From Solanum dulcamara (Eukaryota > Streptophyta > Magnoliopsida > Solanales > Solanaceae), in the NCBI RefSeq assembly GCF_947179165.1, contig NC_077237.1, forward strand, positions 84,172,341-84,236,340: a stretch of DNA of 64,000 bases, given 5' to 3'. The notes beneath the pieces are model-generated. The model was not told where the DNA came from, ran no database searches, and saw nothing but the letters and a program-made list of their open reading frames with translations. Each line of letters begins with the position of its first letter. Position 1 is the stretch's first letter. Below, piece after piece: positions 1 to 13,200 of this stretch. A program made the position numbers and the translations under genes.

Positions 1-177
1 ATTATATACCAAAAAATTATATAACATAAGAAATCAATGGCCAACAAATTTACACACCATTTAATTGTACATATCTTACAATTACAATAATAACCCCCCA
101 ACAAATTCTTCTCTGTTTCCAAAGGAGTGTAAAAACAGAACACACATCAAACACTTTTTTTTTAACAAATAGAACCC
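1..177. other. 3' flank of the WD40 gene
   Basis: AT-rich DNA directly after the stop codon of the minus-strand WD40 gene. It probably includes its 3' UTR. No other gene is seen. Confidence 0.5.
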
Positions 178-2452
178 CTATTGAACATCCCCATTCTTCA
201 TAATTGGTGCCATTTCTGAAACACTCCAAACTTTCACAGATTTATCAAGACTCCCACTATAAAGCACCCATTTTTTATCACTTCTTGTTGATTCTTTATC
301 CTCTTCAACAGCCAAACATTTCACTGGTCCATTATGTCCTGTCAACATAGACAAACATATATAAACACAACCTTCTTTCCTCCAAACACAAATGTTCTTG
401 TCAGCTGATCCACTAAAAACAAGATTCCCTGCTGATTCAAGACATAACACAGCCAATTTATGACCTTTTAGTACACCCCCATGTGTCCAAATTTTCTTAT
501 CTTTTTCCCAAAAATTCACAACACCATCTGATGATCCACAATACACAACAGAACCAGACTTGTTAACTGCTAAAGCAGTAACAGCACATTCTTGATTCAA
601 AAGTGTTTGAACCAAAACATGTCTTATTGTTTTTGGTGTAAATTCCCTTTGCCATATTTTGACAGTACCATCAGCTGAACCCGTGTACACGACACCATCA
701 GCACTAGCTACTACTGAATTAACAGCATCGTCGTGTGCTTTAACAGATTCAAGACATTTTGAACTGTCAGCTCTCCATACTTTGAATGTTCTGTCCCATG
801 AAGCAGAGTATAATAGGCCATGGTTATGGTCCATGCTTAAACAAGAAATTGCATCCCAATGTTTAATCCAAATAGAAGCTTTGTTGTGTTTTGCTGACAT
901 GAAATAATTGCTTGGCCTAATTGAAGCCTTGAAAATGTCAAAGAATGTTGGTAGAGTTCCAGCAGGCTTGAAACTACTAGGATTGTTAGGTTGTACCTAT
1001 TGAGATGTATAATACAATTACGTAAATAAAAGTATGCTCTTGTAACTCGTAATAGTTCAAATTTTCAGATGAGATAGTCATATGAGTTTGTGAGGGAGGA
1101 AATCCAAAAAATGCAAGACTACCAGAGTAAATTCAAATATGCAATAGAAACTTTAGGAAGTTTCACTCCCTTCTTCCATGCTGAGTCACAAGCAGCGCCT
1201 CAAAAAGCATAGACGAGTCACATGTAGGGAAATTTTCACGTGTGATTCTTTTCGGAGAAGGTTTTTTTCGTGTTATCAAAGATTTAAAAATGAAATAGAT
1301 AGTGAGTGACTGATTGAATTGATCAGGTCATGTAGGAACAAGGGTAACCTCTGCTCTCCCACTTTCTTCTATTCAAAAGGCGAATAACCCTTAAAATTCT
1401 CTCATAACAAGGACATTCAAAAATTTATATATTTCCTCCGTCCCAATTTATGTGACATATTTTTTTTTAATTTATCATAGAAAGAATGTCACCTTTTAAT
1501 ATTTAGAAACAATATCATTTTTTATTTTCATTTCACTTTTAATGAGACATTTATAGCTATACAAATGTCTAAGTTTTATTATAGACAAAAAATTCAAAAT
1601 CTACTTTTCTTCCTTAAATTTTATACAGAGTCAAACAATATAACACATAAATTAGGACATATACGCAAAGAAAACATTAATTATTTTTACCCTATTCATG
1701 CGGTATAATTTTTCTAAGAGAGGGTTTCAATTGAACCCCAAATTCATTACATGCATCTCCATCGTTGCACACAAGACAAGTGGTCTTGGTACAATTCTCA
1801 CCGCCAACCATTATCAAAATAAATTTCCACATGCTTGCCCTTAAAAAATCAAACCAACACATGAAGAAACATGTTGAAATATAACATGATTAAACAAATA
1901 ATAGTATCACTATTTTTTTTATAAAAAAAAAACTCGAATTTCAATAGATATCTCACATTTCCCATCGGAAATTGGCGTAAAAAAAATAATGTGTGTTCTA
2001 TCTAACAAATTAGACGAGATGGTCACAGAATTCAACAGTACCTTCCAAACACGAACTTTTCCATCTTGATGACCGGTGAAAATCTTGTCTCCAGAAATAA
2101 TAATGGCTTTAACAAGACCACTATTTGATTTAAAAGCTGAAAATTCCTTCATATCCTTCCACACACGTATATTTTTGCTATCAGAACCTGTATAAAGAAG
2201 ATCATTTTTTGTAGCCAAAGAATAAATATGTCCTTCTTCACGAACAAGTGAACCAATTAGACAAATTTTGTGGTTATTTTTCGAAACATCGTCATCGTCG
2301 TCATCGTCATTATCACACAAATTTGTAGCATTTAAATTACAACTTTGGTTCCATGGTGACATATTCATAGGAGAATATTCATAACTAAGACGATCATAAC
2401 CAGAAAATTTGTTTTTTCGATTAAAATCATCGTCATTCATCGTAGAGGACAT
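178..2452 (-). CDS. WD40-repeat protein, JINGUBANG-like, two exons
   Basis: Exon 1 is 2452-2042 and exon 2 is 996-178; the intron 2041-997 starts GTACTG and ends AATAG. Splicing after Trp-Lys keeps phase 0 and gives 409 aa. Upstream of the Met at 900 the frame stays open and encodes [16 protein letters not shown], a block typical of JINGUBANG-type proteins, so exon 2 starts at 996 rather than at that Met. The N-terminus (1-60) is polar with an Asp run at about 49-55. WD repeats follow, with [53 protein letters not shown] and [10 protein letters not shown] blades, consistent with a seven-bladed propeller. In Arabidopsis JINGUBANG restrains pollen germination; a similar role here is inference. 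Orthology within this multigene family is not certain. Confidence 0.9.
1433..1662. mobile_element. Stowaway-like MITE in WD40 intron
   Basis: The left end reads CCTCCGTCCCAATTTATGTG and the right end carries a degraded inverted match (ACACATAAATTAGGACAT). This terminal motif is the one seen in Tc1/mariner-derived MITEs across Solanaceae. The interior is AT-rich and non-coding. It lies wholly inside the intron 2041-997. The exact right end and the TA target duplication are not clear. Confidence 0.6.
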
Positions 2453-3084
2453 GTTTAATTAAATCAAAGGGATTTTTTTAATTTTTATTTTGTATAGAGG
2501 GAATTAAATTATGGTGGATTATGGATTTATTTGGTTTGTTGTATTTGACATTCTAGTTGTTTTTCCACCATAAAAGAAAAAAGAAGAGAATTTTTTTTGA
2601 CGTTTAAAATATGAGAAGAAAAGAAGAGAAAATGATGGAAAGGAAAATTAAGGAATTTGGAGAGAATGGATGAGAAGTTTTGTAGGGAATATGAAAGGAG
2701 GGGAATTGAAGAGGATATTATTATGAATTTATAATAATATGGGAATGGATATGAAGGGTTTATAAGATCTTGACACACATAAATATATAGGTAGCGATAC
2801 TCATATAATGTAATTCAAAAATAAATACTAAAGTGCATAAAGCTCATCGAACGAGCTAGCCTCAACAACTAGTTAGAATTTGAACTTATGAGTTATGAAG
2901 TAAGTTAATTATCGAACCACCTTCATAATACTTACATACATTAGAATCTTTCTTTATATCAAGGAATTCAAGTCTTCATATATAGTTTTTTTAGAAAAAC
3001 CTCTTTAATTTTACCCTATTTCTAGAAAAGGAGTATGATATTTCGGTAGAGAGTATGTGATTGAATCCCAGCCATCTTTTATGC
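2453..3084. other. Upstream region of the WD40 gene
   Basis: AT-rich, purine-biased DNA upstream of the minus-strand start at 2452, so it should hold that gene's 5' UTR and promoter. I see no reliable TATA position and no coding region. A pyrimidine-rich minus-strand reading frame at 2527-2778 is low complexity. Confidence 0.4.
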
Positions 3085-3165
3085 ACCTCGATTAGTTTCA
3101 CGGAGTACATGTCTCCTCCCACCAACAATAGATACCAGATAACTCTATCCATCAAAACTAGATCC
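3085..3165 (-). repeat. SINE 3'-part fragment
   Basis: The stretch with CTCCTCCCACCAACAATAG and CCAGATAACTCTATCC resembles the body of the Solanaceae tRNA-derived SINE that is also seen at 18250-18420. Only part of the element is present; no intact A and B boxes are seen here. It sits next to a second, different SINE. Confidence 0.45.
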
Positions 3166-3206
3166 CTCCTTATTTTGCTTTTGCTCCGCCTCTATATATA
3201 AAAAAA

Positions 3207-3377
3207 GGGCAGCCCGGTGCACTAAGGCTCCTGCTATGCGCAGGGTCCGGGGAAGGGCCTGACCACAAGGGTCTATTGTACGCAGCCTTACCTTGCATTT
3301 CTGCCAGAGGCTGTTTCCAAGGCTTGAACCCGTGACCTCCTGGTCACATGGCAGCAACTTTACCAGTTGGCCAATCC
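3207..3377 (-). mobile_element. tRNA-derived SINE, minus orientation
   Basis: On the minus strand the element starts TTGGCCAACTGGTAAAGTTG (A-box-like) and carries GGTCACGGGTTCAAGCC (B-box-like), followed by a body rich in GGACCCTGCGCATAGC-type sequence and a T-rich tail. This matches a common Solanaceae SINE family, with an internal pol III promoter. It is intergenic, between the WD40 gene and SEC3. Confidence 0.75.
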
Positions 3378-4459
3378 TATAAGTTTTTGTAAGAGCTTGT
3401 TACATTGGGCAATTAAAGCAAGAAATATTAACTATGAAAAAAAGAATTAACTTTTAGAAAACTCATTTTGAAGGTCTCTTATGACATTACCTTGAGGACT
3501 CTTTTAAAGTGGATTAAAACCTCATATCTTTCCTTTACAATATCATGTAAATTTATCGGAGATCTGAGAGGCTCGCTTGAAAATATTGCACTTATATATC
3601 TTTGGAAGAGTGTTCACATCAATAGGTTTCAGAAGAGTAGAAATTGTGTAAGATAATATAACACATACACAAATATCACGTTCGACTTGAATTGCATGAA
3701 TAAAATAAATTGAACGTTTACATTCGTTGCACAAAAATTTTTAAAACGTCAATCATAGTTAATTAATTTGTACTCTCTCCTCTATTAAGCGTTGTTCATA
3801 ATAAATTAATATTCTCTTTGTTTTATTTTATTTATCTCATAATTTTAATTTGGCGCAAAATCTTATTAACAAATGAAGTCTTTTGAAATATGCAGTGTTC
3901 TTAAATATTTCATGATATTTGTACCATTATAAATTGTTTGAAATTTATAGTATTAAACTTGTTATATCATTTGTTTAACTTCATTTATCTCAATTTATGT
4001 GGCATTCTTTTCTTTTTTAGTCAGTCGATTCATACCCAAAAAGAATGATATCACTCTATTATTTTATAACAACTTAACTTTAAACTCTTTATTTAATCTT
4101 TAACGAAATAATTTATAGTCATACAAATATTCAAAGACTTTATTTAGACCACAAATTTTAATATATATTTTTTTCATTTTAAAACTTCGTGTGCACTATC
4201 AAACACCTTCATGTAAACTGCGACGAAAAACTATAATTGTGTGTGAATAATTTTTTATTTTTTAAGGATGAAATGAGTTGCAATGGAACCTCCATACCAT
4301 TCATGAGCTGCCAGGTGAGGAGTTGGAGAATCATACGATTACCTTTTTAAGGTGAAACACAAGAGGCAATAAAGCATAACAAGCTGCAAAAAGTAAGAAA
4401 AAATTAATCCAATCATTGCATTTCTATCCGTGAACTATGACTTTTTTTTCTCTCTTGTC
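3378..4459. other. AT-rich intergenic DNA
   Basis: No gene seen. A stretch near 3980-4160 with ATCTCAATTTATGTGGCATT resembles one end of another Stowaway-like MITE, but no clean second end was found. Confidence 0.35.
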
Positions 4460-5092
4460 CATTCGATATTCGGTATTTATTTTGAGGTTCGATTAATTTG
4501 AATTTGTGGAGAAAAATCTTACGTTGAAGGATAAAACACTCCCTATCAAAGTCGACTTGATATTCAAGACTCAAATCTGAAATATCTGATTAAGGATGAA
4601 GGAGTAGCTACCACTCCACACGACAATTAAATATATTGGTGTTCAATATCTTTTTGGAGGCCTGATTAATTTGAATTCGTGCCGGAATATCTTTATTTTG
4701 AAGGATAAAACACTTCTTATCAAAGATGACTCGATACCTAAGACTTGAATTTGAGATATCTAATTAAGGATAAAGATTACTTATCACTCCCCCGCAATCA
4801 CCGGTGTTTTGTATCCTTTTTGATGCTCAATTAATCTAAATTTGCATAGAAGAATCTTACTTTGAAGGATAATTAAAGCACTTTCTACGACTCGATACCC
4901 AAGACTCGAATCCGAGATATCTGATTCAAGATGGAAGTACTTACCAACCCACCACAATATTGGTGATACCGATGTTAGATATCTTTTTTGAGGCCCCATT
5001 AATCCAGATTCACATTGAGAAGTCTGACTTTGAAGGATAAAATATTTCATATCAAAGGCGATTCCATACTCAAATTCGAATTCAAAATCTCA
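4460..5092. repeat. Tandem array, four ~170-bp degenerate units
   Basis: Units begin with variants of GATTAATTTGAATTTG at about 4491, 4664, 4828 and 4997, a spacing of 164-173 bp. Each then has a TTGAAGGATAAAACACT-like block, a CGATACCCAAGACTCGAAT-like block and GAGATATCTGATTAAGGAT. Copies differ by substitutions and small indels, so the array is old. No coding function is seen. Confidence 0.8.
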
Positions 5093-5460
5093 AGGATAAA
5101 AACGTATTTGTATGTTATACTCCATTACAATCTTTGTCGATAAGAATGAACGATGACTTGTCAATCTACATAACCTATATATAGTTTGTCATTCACGCCC
5201 CCTATTCTCCTTGAAAAATATAAGTCGTTGGAAAGACTATGACAAAACATATAAATAAAAATGATAACAAAAATAATGAGTGGCTCTAAGACTTGAATTC
5301 AAAAAATTTCTATTCTAGAGAACACTTTTAGGAATTCGAAAAACCCCAAAATATACAAAGTTATAACTGGAGTTTACGGAATACTTTTTAACAAATTATT
5401 ATTATTTTTAGCGATATTTTTTTATTTATTATCATCTCTAGCAATATATAGTATTATATA
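5093..5460. other. AT-rich spacer between two repeats
   Basis: Nothing recognisable beyond AT-rich sequence; it separates the tandem array from the foldback element. Confidence 0.4.
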
Positions 5461-6009
5461 TTAAACGGAAAAGGACCTAAAATACTCCTCAACTATGTGA
5501 ATTGGTACAAAATTATTCTTCATCTACCTATCGGACCTAAAATGCCCCTCACGTTAACCTTTAGGCTCTGTTTTACCATTATCTCTAACAGTCTAAATAT
5601 TAAAGATAATTAGCAATTTTATTAATGACATGTCACTATCCTATTGGATAACCTAATATTTAATTAAATCAATTTTTTAAAACCCCAAAATCCATACCCA
5701 CCCGCTCCACCCAAAAGTCCCACACGTTCACCATTTACGGGTGGGGCTTTTGGGTGGAGCGGGTGGGTATGGATTTTGGGGTTTTAAAAAATTGATTTAA
5801 TTAAATATTAGGTTATCCAATAGGATAGTGACATGTCATTAATAAAATTGCTAATTATCTTTAATATTTAGACTGTTAGAGATAATGGTAAAACAGAGCC
5901 TAAAGGTTAACGTGAGGGGCATTTTAGGTCCGATATGTAGATGAAAGGTATTTTTGTACCAATTCGCATAGTTGAGGGGTATTGTAGGCGGCCCTTTTTC
6001 GTATGTTAA
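5461..6009. mobile_element. Foldback element with ~260-bp near-perfect arms
   Basis: The arms 5461-5723 and about 5738-6009 are inverted copies around a loop of some 15 bases. The inner ~200 bp of the two arms appear identical by eye, while the outer ends differ at several sites. The outer ends contain AAAGGACCTAAAATACTCCT on the left and its inverted counterpart on the right. There is no coding capacity. It is probably a non-autonomous DNA transposon (long-TIR MITE, Mutator-like possible). I could not define a target-site duplication. Confidence 0.85.
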
Positions 6010-7287
6010 AAGTAAATTATGCATACAATATAAATATATTATAAGTGTTTTAAAATATAGTATGTTTGTTTGGTAAAACAAAATCCATATAATGTATTAT
6101 AAGTGTATTAAAAATGTGGTAAATGTATTATCCATAAATAAAACTTGTATTATATGTATTTTATAAATTGTTCTCTGTAATATCTATTAGAATTGTATTA
6201 TAAGTGTAGTGAAAAAAATGTTATTGCTATAAATGGTAAATATATTCTTAATATAACATATCTATGTAACTTTCCCATTTTAAGAATTTAACTAGAGCTG
6301 TTTAAAATCGAATTGAACCCGATAATCCGAATCAAAAAAATGCTATTGATATATCAATATTGAATTATTGATTTAATAGTTTGACAATGATTTTGATTTT
6401 ATTTTTTATCGAATTATGATAATTTTTTCTTAGCAGATTAACCTATAACTCGATAATAGTTGAGGATAACTCTTGTAGGTTCATTATGTTTTATTACTCA
6501 AGTAGTGCAAATAATACTAAATCAATTGGTTCCTTTTGGATCAAACATTATGCTCATTATTTTCTTCTTGCAATTGATCTTCATAATATTGTTAATACTT
6601 ATTCTAAACAAGTATTATCATATTCAATTTAATGAAACTAAATTTTTAGGCGCAAATTACTTGATAATTATTGAAATACCCTATTAGATTCAATTATCAC
6701 ATTGTTTGCAAGTGATTTTGGATAAGGAAAACTTTTCATGTATAATTTTAACAGTTAACTCAATAACAATCAATACCGATTAACCAATAATCAATATCTT
6801 AACGGTTCTTTAACAATTTAATATGTCTATTAACCGATAACCTTCAAAACCAAACTAATCCAACATATTCGCAGTTCTAAATTTAACAATCAATATGTAT
6901 GCATAACCAAATTATACATACAGTGTAATGTTATAGCAAAAGTATAAATGTGGGCCTCACCATTGATTGATGCCATGCAGTGCAAGAGACACTAGTAAAG
7001 GGGAGTGGACTTCAAGGCATCACTAGTGAAAACACTTCTTCAATAATAACTAATGGATTAATTGATACAGAGTACGATAAAACATTTCTTCCTCCACAGT
7101 AGTTAAACTTAGAATAAAAAAACTCAGATAACCCACACAGTAGCTTAAAAGAAAACATTACAGAACAAAACCGGCAAGGGCGATACACGCAAATGCTCTA
7201 CAGAATACAAATAGACAACAAAATACAAACTCTACAACCTTCTTTTCCTAACAACTAAAACTAGAATCGAACTCACAAAAAGCTTCT
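6010..7287. other. Intergenic DNA and SEC3 3' UTR
   Basis: 6010-7000 is AT-rich with no supported gene; a hydrophobic plus-strand reading frame at 6460-6687 looks accidental. From about 7080 to 7287 base composition is less AT-rich and directly follows the SEC3 stop, so it is likely the SEC3 3' UTR. Confidence 0.4.
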
Positions 7288-10200
7288 TTACATGGATGCC
7301 AAAAGATCGCGCATTTCTGAGACAGATGGGACATTCTCACTGGGGTATATCTTGGCTACAAGCTGAGCAAAACTTTCGTACTTGTCCAAGAACTCCTTCT
7401 GCAAGAATACGAATGTTGTAGATAAATTTGCTATACGAAAAATGAACCAAAGGAAGATAGAGATCAACAAAAGCCTAGGCACAAAGTAAACTTTAAAAGT
7501 AACTCAAAAATTGGACGCAAGATTTCAATGTTACAGGACAATGCAATTGAAAAAGGACTTAAATATGTCTCCATTGTACCACAGGTCCATTAATTATGAT
7601 TTATGTTTATATAATCACTAGTGTAACTCCAGCTTTAAAAATGGCACTATTTTTATCACTTCTCCAGTTCACTGTCCATCTCGTCATAAAGCGAGGATTA
7701 AGTTCTTTAATAAGAGAACTCGGACAAGCCAATGGCCAGAGGATTCCCCTGGATTGTCTCACCAGTTTTGTGGCGTGAGTCACACAAGGCACCGTATAAT
7801 TTATTTCTCATCGAGATTTTCAAGTGATTAATTTCAATACCCAATTTTGATAGATATACCTTGCATTTATCCCATAATGAAGGCAGCAACTCCTCTGAGG
7901 TTAAGTTCTTCTGCAATCTCTTATACATTGCACTGATGGACTTATCCACCTATAGAACCAAAGTTTGAACATATATCAAAGACCCCGAAATGTAAGGCAT
8001 ATAAGTGACATTTTTTAGGTTAGAAAAGATAGAACATCAATTGAGGACATTGACAGACTTACCCCAGATAAACTAGATTTTACCACCTTCCGAAGATCCA
8101 TCTTTGACAGCCCAAGTTGGAATGGAATCTAAAATATATAAAAGCATAGATCATTAGCAACAGATGATCTATTGACGCAGTCAAATAAGAAGCATTTGCA
8201 TTTAAAGTCAATATAAACATCACGCAAGTGCAAATATGGAACAAAACAGTTCTTTGTTACTTCAAAAGGAGGAAAGGGAATAACCCAGCTACAAATACGG
8301 GAACCAAATTTTAGCTCAGTGTCAGCTTAAACTTTAACAATGTCAGCAATGCAAACCTAAAGTTCCATCTGCCGAAGAAAGAATACAATTTTATTCCCGT
8401 ATTAGTAATTTAATATCATGTACTGGCTCAAATTCGTATCAACTTAATAACAAAGAAGGAAACTAATTAACAAGCAATATTGTCCTCATGCAAGAAAAAT
8501 TAAGATACCCTTAAGAGGAGGGAAGACGATAAATGCTGTAACAAAAAGAGAAAGTAATCTAACCTCTTCAGGCGGGATTGTGTACATCAAATCCTCAATT
8601 CTTCGAACGAACTGAAAAAGTCGCTCAAATTGCTGTCGGAAAGTATAGGTTTAAGGTATATCATCAGAAAGACTTGAACCTAAAGAAGTTACTAGTAACA
8701 ATAAAAGTAGCAAAGAAAACATTACAAAATCAAGAAGCAAGAAATAGGGAAGCTTACATAGAATATAATCACGTTGATATGGCGTGTGCAAGCTTGTTCA
8801 TAAGATTCACTAGCTTCATGATAGAATTTCGCTAATGTCGGCACCATATTAGCCAGGTCATAAAGACTGCACAACTGCTTCCCATCAGCACACTAACTGA
8901 TTTGACGGAATAGAATATGGAATAGAGTTCTGAAAGCAACATTAGAACAATACCTATTCTGAAATGCTGCATAGTTTTCTAAAAGCATAATGTCCTCATA
9001 TTTTGGGTCTGCTTTAGCAATTTTATCCAAAGTAAGGAACATTGTAGTGACCTGCCAAACAATTTCCAAAACAGCCATGCCACAACAATACGTAAGGGAA
9101 AAAGTATTATCTGACGACAACAAAGTGTAAAAATTAAAATCATCACAGAGAGGAGAAAAGAACAATATACATATTTCCTAATTTCTATTTTGCTTTTTTC
9201 CCTTAATTCCCACTTTAGCAATATGTGATTTTTCTATAATAGAATTTTAAAAAGGTAAATTATAGAATTATCAACTGCTATACTAACACCAAAAAAATGG
9301 AAAACAAAAGCAATCAACTACATATTAAGCCATTTAAAAATCTTCAGCAGTCGTAATCTCACATATTAATAGCTCTTCACACTCGCTTATTAAGAAACAA
9401 GTCAGAGATGAAAGCACTCACAAACTTTGCATACGCCTGGTCAACCAAATCCCTTGATTGTCCTTGGATATACTGCTCCATACGGGTTGCAAGCATGGCA
9501 AATCTACAATATCAAATGAAATGGTTGATAATTCAAGACAAAAAGATCAATTGGCGGTAGTCTGAAAGGAAAATAAGTAGCAAATCATATTTTAATTACA
9601 ACAAGCACCACACAGCCCAACAGTTATTAATAACTTCAATCGAAAAGTTGTTAGAGGAAGCTCACAGCAAAAGGTAAAAAGCAAGATAATTAATCATAAA
9701 AGAGGTAATACAGAGATGAAAAGAGTGTGAAAGTGCACAAGTGGAAGGAAAAAAGCCCTACTCTCAGATACACTAAGTGATTAAGTCGACGAAATCAAGC
9801 TGGAATATCCAATATAAAATTGACACTGTCTAACTTTACTTGAAAAGAAAATTATTGGGTAAATAATAGAAATAAAAATAGCTGAGCAAACTGTAAGCTA
9901 AAAAGTTGGAGGGATTGATTTCTTCAAGCAAAGTATGAATTTTCTTGGTAGTAACAATTATAGTATGCAAAATGTGAAATCACTCTCTTTTTCCTTCAAA
10001 CTGGGGAAAAATTGTTCCCAAAGAAACAAACCCATACTGTTGTCAGTGTTAATAAAGGCCAATCCTTCAGTAAAGAAAATATAATATAAGAGCCTATATT
10101 CTAGCATGTCTAAATGCGCTACTAATCAGAATATCAGACCACATAAACTAGGAGGGTAAGATAAAAAGACAAAAGCTTTAACTGCAATGCCACTAGTTAA

Positions 10201-13200
10201 AACACATTCTTCTGACACCAAATTTACATGCTTAACCAATAACTTTACACCCTAGATATGTCAAGCACTATTCAGATGCCCCCAAGTTGAACCATTTAAC
10301 TACATATTTGAGCCCAAAGCTAAGGCAAGTATACAAAAGTAAGGACATATATAACTCAGTCCACCTTGGTATATATGACAAGACTCCCAACTGTCGAACA
10401 TTTCGCTCATTTCTTTCAATTTGATGACACGCTTCATCAACAAACTGCAATTGAAGCAAACAGAAAAGAAAGTAAACATCATCACTTATGAGTTCCAAAA
10501 GCATATATTATGACAAGAACTCACCCGACTGAACTGCACTGAAATTCTAGATTCCAAGTCATCAAGCAAGATGCGCACAAATCCTGCAGCATCAGCCTTC
10601 TGACCTGAAATATAACGTTCTGTTATTCCATGCATTGATATGCAGCGCAAAGGATCAATCTTGTATGCCCAATCCACCACCGCATAGAAGTCTTCCTAAA
10701 ACACGTGAAAAGAAGAGAGTTTTGTCAGGTGTTTCGAACAGAATCTGTAACCATCCAACTAACAATTACGCCCATCAACAACCAGAATATTGAGACAAAA
10801 ATACTTCGAAACTACAAAGAAAATTGATCCACAAAAGAGAAAAAATACTAATAGAGAAACTAAGCTATAAGCACCATGAAGACTAGGTAAAACTTGCTGG
10901 CAAACATTCAGCACTAGCTCCTCATGACAAGGAAAAATAAAATATGTCCAGAATGCAATAACTTGGTTTATCAAGGGCTGGTTCTACAGAACACAACTAG
11001 AGATGGTGGCGCATCAACCATCATAAAGGTTCGCCAATTTGTACATAACAGCAGAGGATAATAGGCATTTTTATTACAGAAAAGAAATAAGCCGTCTGCT
11101 GAACAATGCAAAACCAATTTTCTTGTTCTTTCTGAGTAAAAGTTTGAACTCTATCAGGATGAGTACGGTTATAGCAGGCAATTGTTGAAAAGTAAACATT
11201 GTACCGGATAAACAACCAAGCATGAAGGTGTGAACATTGATCGGGTAGATAACACATAGCTTACAGTAGAAGAATCACCAAATTAGAAAACACACCTACA
11301 ACTAAGATCCGTAATTTTTATTCACCATCTCAACCTGATACTAACTCAAGTTAGCTGAATCCCCGCAGGGCCATATTTTCACTTCAAGTAAACAGACTAT
11401 TGTGATTATAATCAAATAACAAGGCTATTGTAAGAATGAAATGTGGCATTACTTGTATTCCATCAAGTAAATCATGAAGCGATTCGTTCAGTGCCTCTAG
11501 CTCACCAGTGTTTTTACCTGCAAGATAATAAAAAGTAGTCCTTAATTGACCATAACTCAGGCTAGGCAAGAGAAGGAAAAAGGACAAAGCATTACCAGCT
11601 TTCTTGTCATTCTCATCAATATCCATAATGCCCAAATCATCATAGTATGCATCATCCTCATCATGAGCACTTTTATTGCCATTAGCAAGACCTCCTGGTG
11701 GAACGAGTGCAGGAACTTCAAAGCACATGAAGTGAGCAAAGAATGAACTCTGCATTTAGGAAAAAGAAACAAAAAACTTATATTGGGAGTGAAAACAACA
11801 TTAACCAATTATATATATAAATATATCCCAGAGAGCGAAGAAAGTAGAGGAGCACCTCATCCACAAGTAGAGGGATAAATATTGTCAGCATTTTAGCATA
11901 TGCATCTGAAACTGTTGAAGTGTCTGCACTATTCACATTTTGATTCGAACCCATTGAACCTTCAAGCCATACAGTTGGATTTCTCGACGCCTTTGTACTG
12001 GCACGAAGCTCATTTGCAAACTCACGAGCCTGCAAAGTATGGCATACTTAAGGAATCATTACTTTCAACTTGAAATGTCCTTTATCAAGGATCTATTATG
12101 ATCCCAAAACTTTATCCATTTTCAACTCTGAAGTTTGGTCTAAGGAGAATCACAAGGCATGGCCAATAAATAGGAATATTTCATCAGAACTCCAAAAAAT
12201 ATTTAGGGGGTACATCGATGCAGATAAAAACCAACAGATTCAGCTTTTTCTTATAGGTTAACTGAAATTTCTATGAGACGGGTATCAAGGCATCTAGAGT
12301 TAACACACAAATTGAAAAAAAATAAAAAAAATAGACAGCCATCAATGCATAATGCAAATATGTTTTTCAAATCTTTACATGTTGGGTCACTCTTAGACAA
12401 TTAAGCCTGTTTCACCTCTTGATTTCTTCTCACTGGCAGCAAAAGAAGGAAACTGTTAGCAGAATGCACACTCTCAGTTCTGGCTGCCCAATGTGAAGAA
12501 TTTTTTAATGATGGTGGTTTCTGGGCCAGCTTGCCAATTGTGAAGATTATGACCCCAGAACATGCAAGAACATTGTTTGGTCCACCAAGCAATGTCCTTG
12601 GTAGCTTTTTTGTGCTATGACTCTTTTGAGTGAGAAGGCAGCTGTTAATAGATTTATCTTTTTAAGTGCGTTCATAGGTCTAAGTAGCCCAGAAATTAGC
12701 TAGCTTCAGATAATTTCAGGACCTTTTCAAGAGGATTGCAGTCCAATTGCCATTAATTCCATAGTGCTGAAAGTCCACTTGGTCGAAGTCCTCTAGACAG
12801 GGTTCCAAGTTACTTGGACGTGAAATAATTCTTTTTCTCCAAAATTGATCTCCCAAAGTCCTAATTCATTTTTCCTTACTCATCCAGTTTGTATGTATAC
12901 TAAAAGTTCTGAGTCAAATTATAAATCAATGTCTTTGAGTGACTAGTGTTAATTTGGATTCCCCTCCAGGCACTTCCCATCTTTCTCATTTTCTTCTCAT
13001 CTGGTTTTCTACTGCTGCCACTTCATTTTTTATACAGCTTGTTATTGCTTATTGTGAACAGCATGCACTTCGGTCTCATTTTTAGAGAAGTCTGAACCTC
13101 ATTTACAATTTAGCCCGGGAACTGTCTAGCTATGATCATAGATTACAAGTAGATTAAACTTGTTCAAAAGCAGGTTAACTTGGCAACTCTTTGATGCAAA

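Noticed and set aside
659..907. Plus-strand reading frame over the WD40 exon
   Set aside because: It is antisense to a clearly conserved WD40 coding exon and has no family features of its own.
3145..3357. 70-codon minus-strand frame
   Set aside because: It is translation of a SINE, which is a pol III non-coding element.
6460..6687. Hydrophobic 75-codon plus-strand frame
   Set aside because: AT-rich DNA readily gives Ile/Leu/Phe-rich frames; no conserved motif and no gene structure around it.
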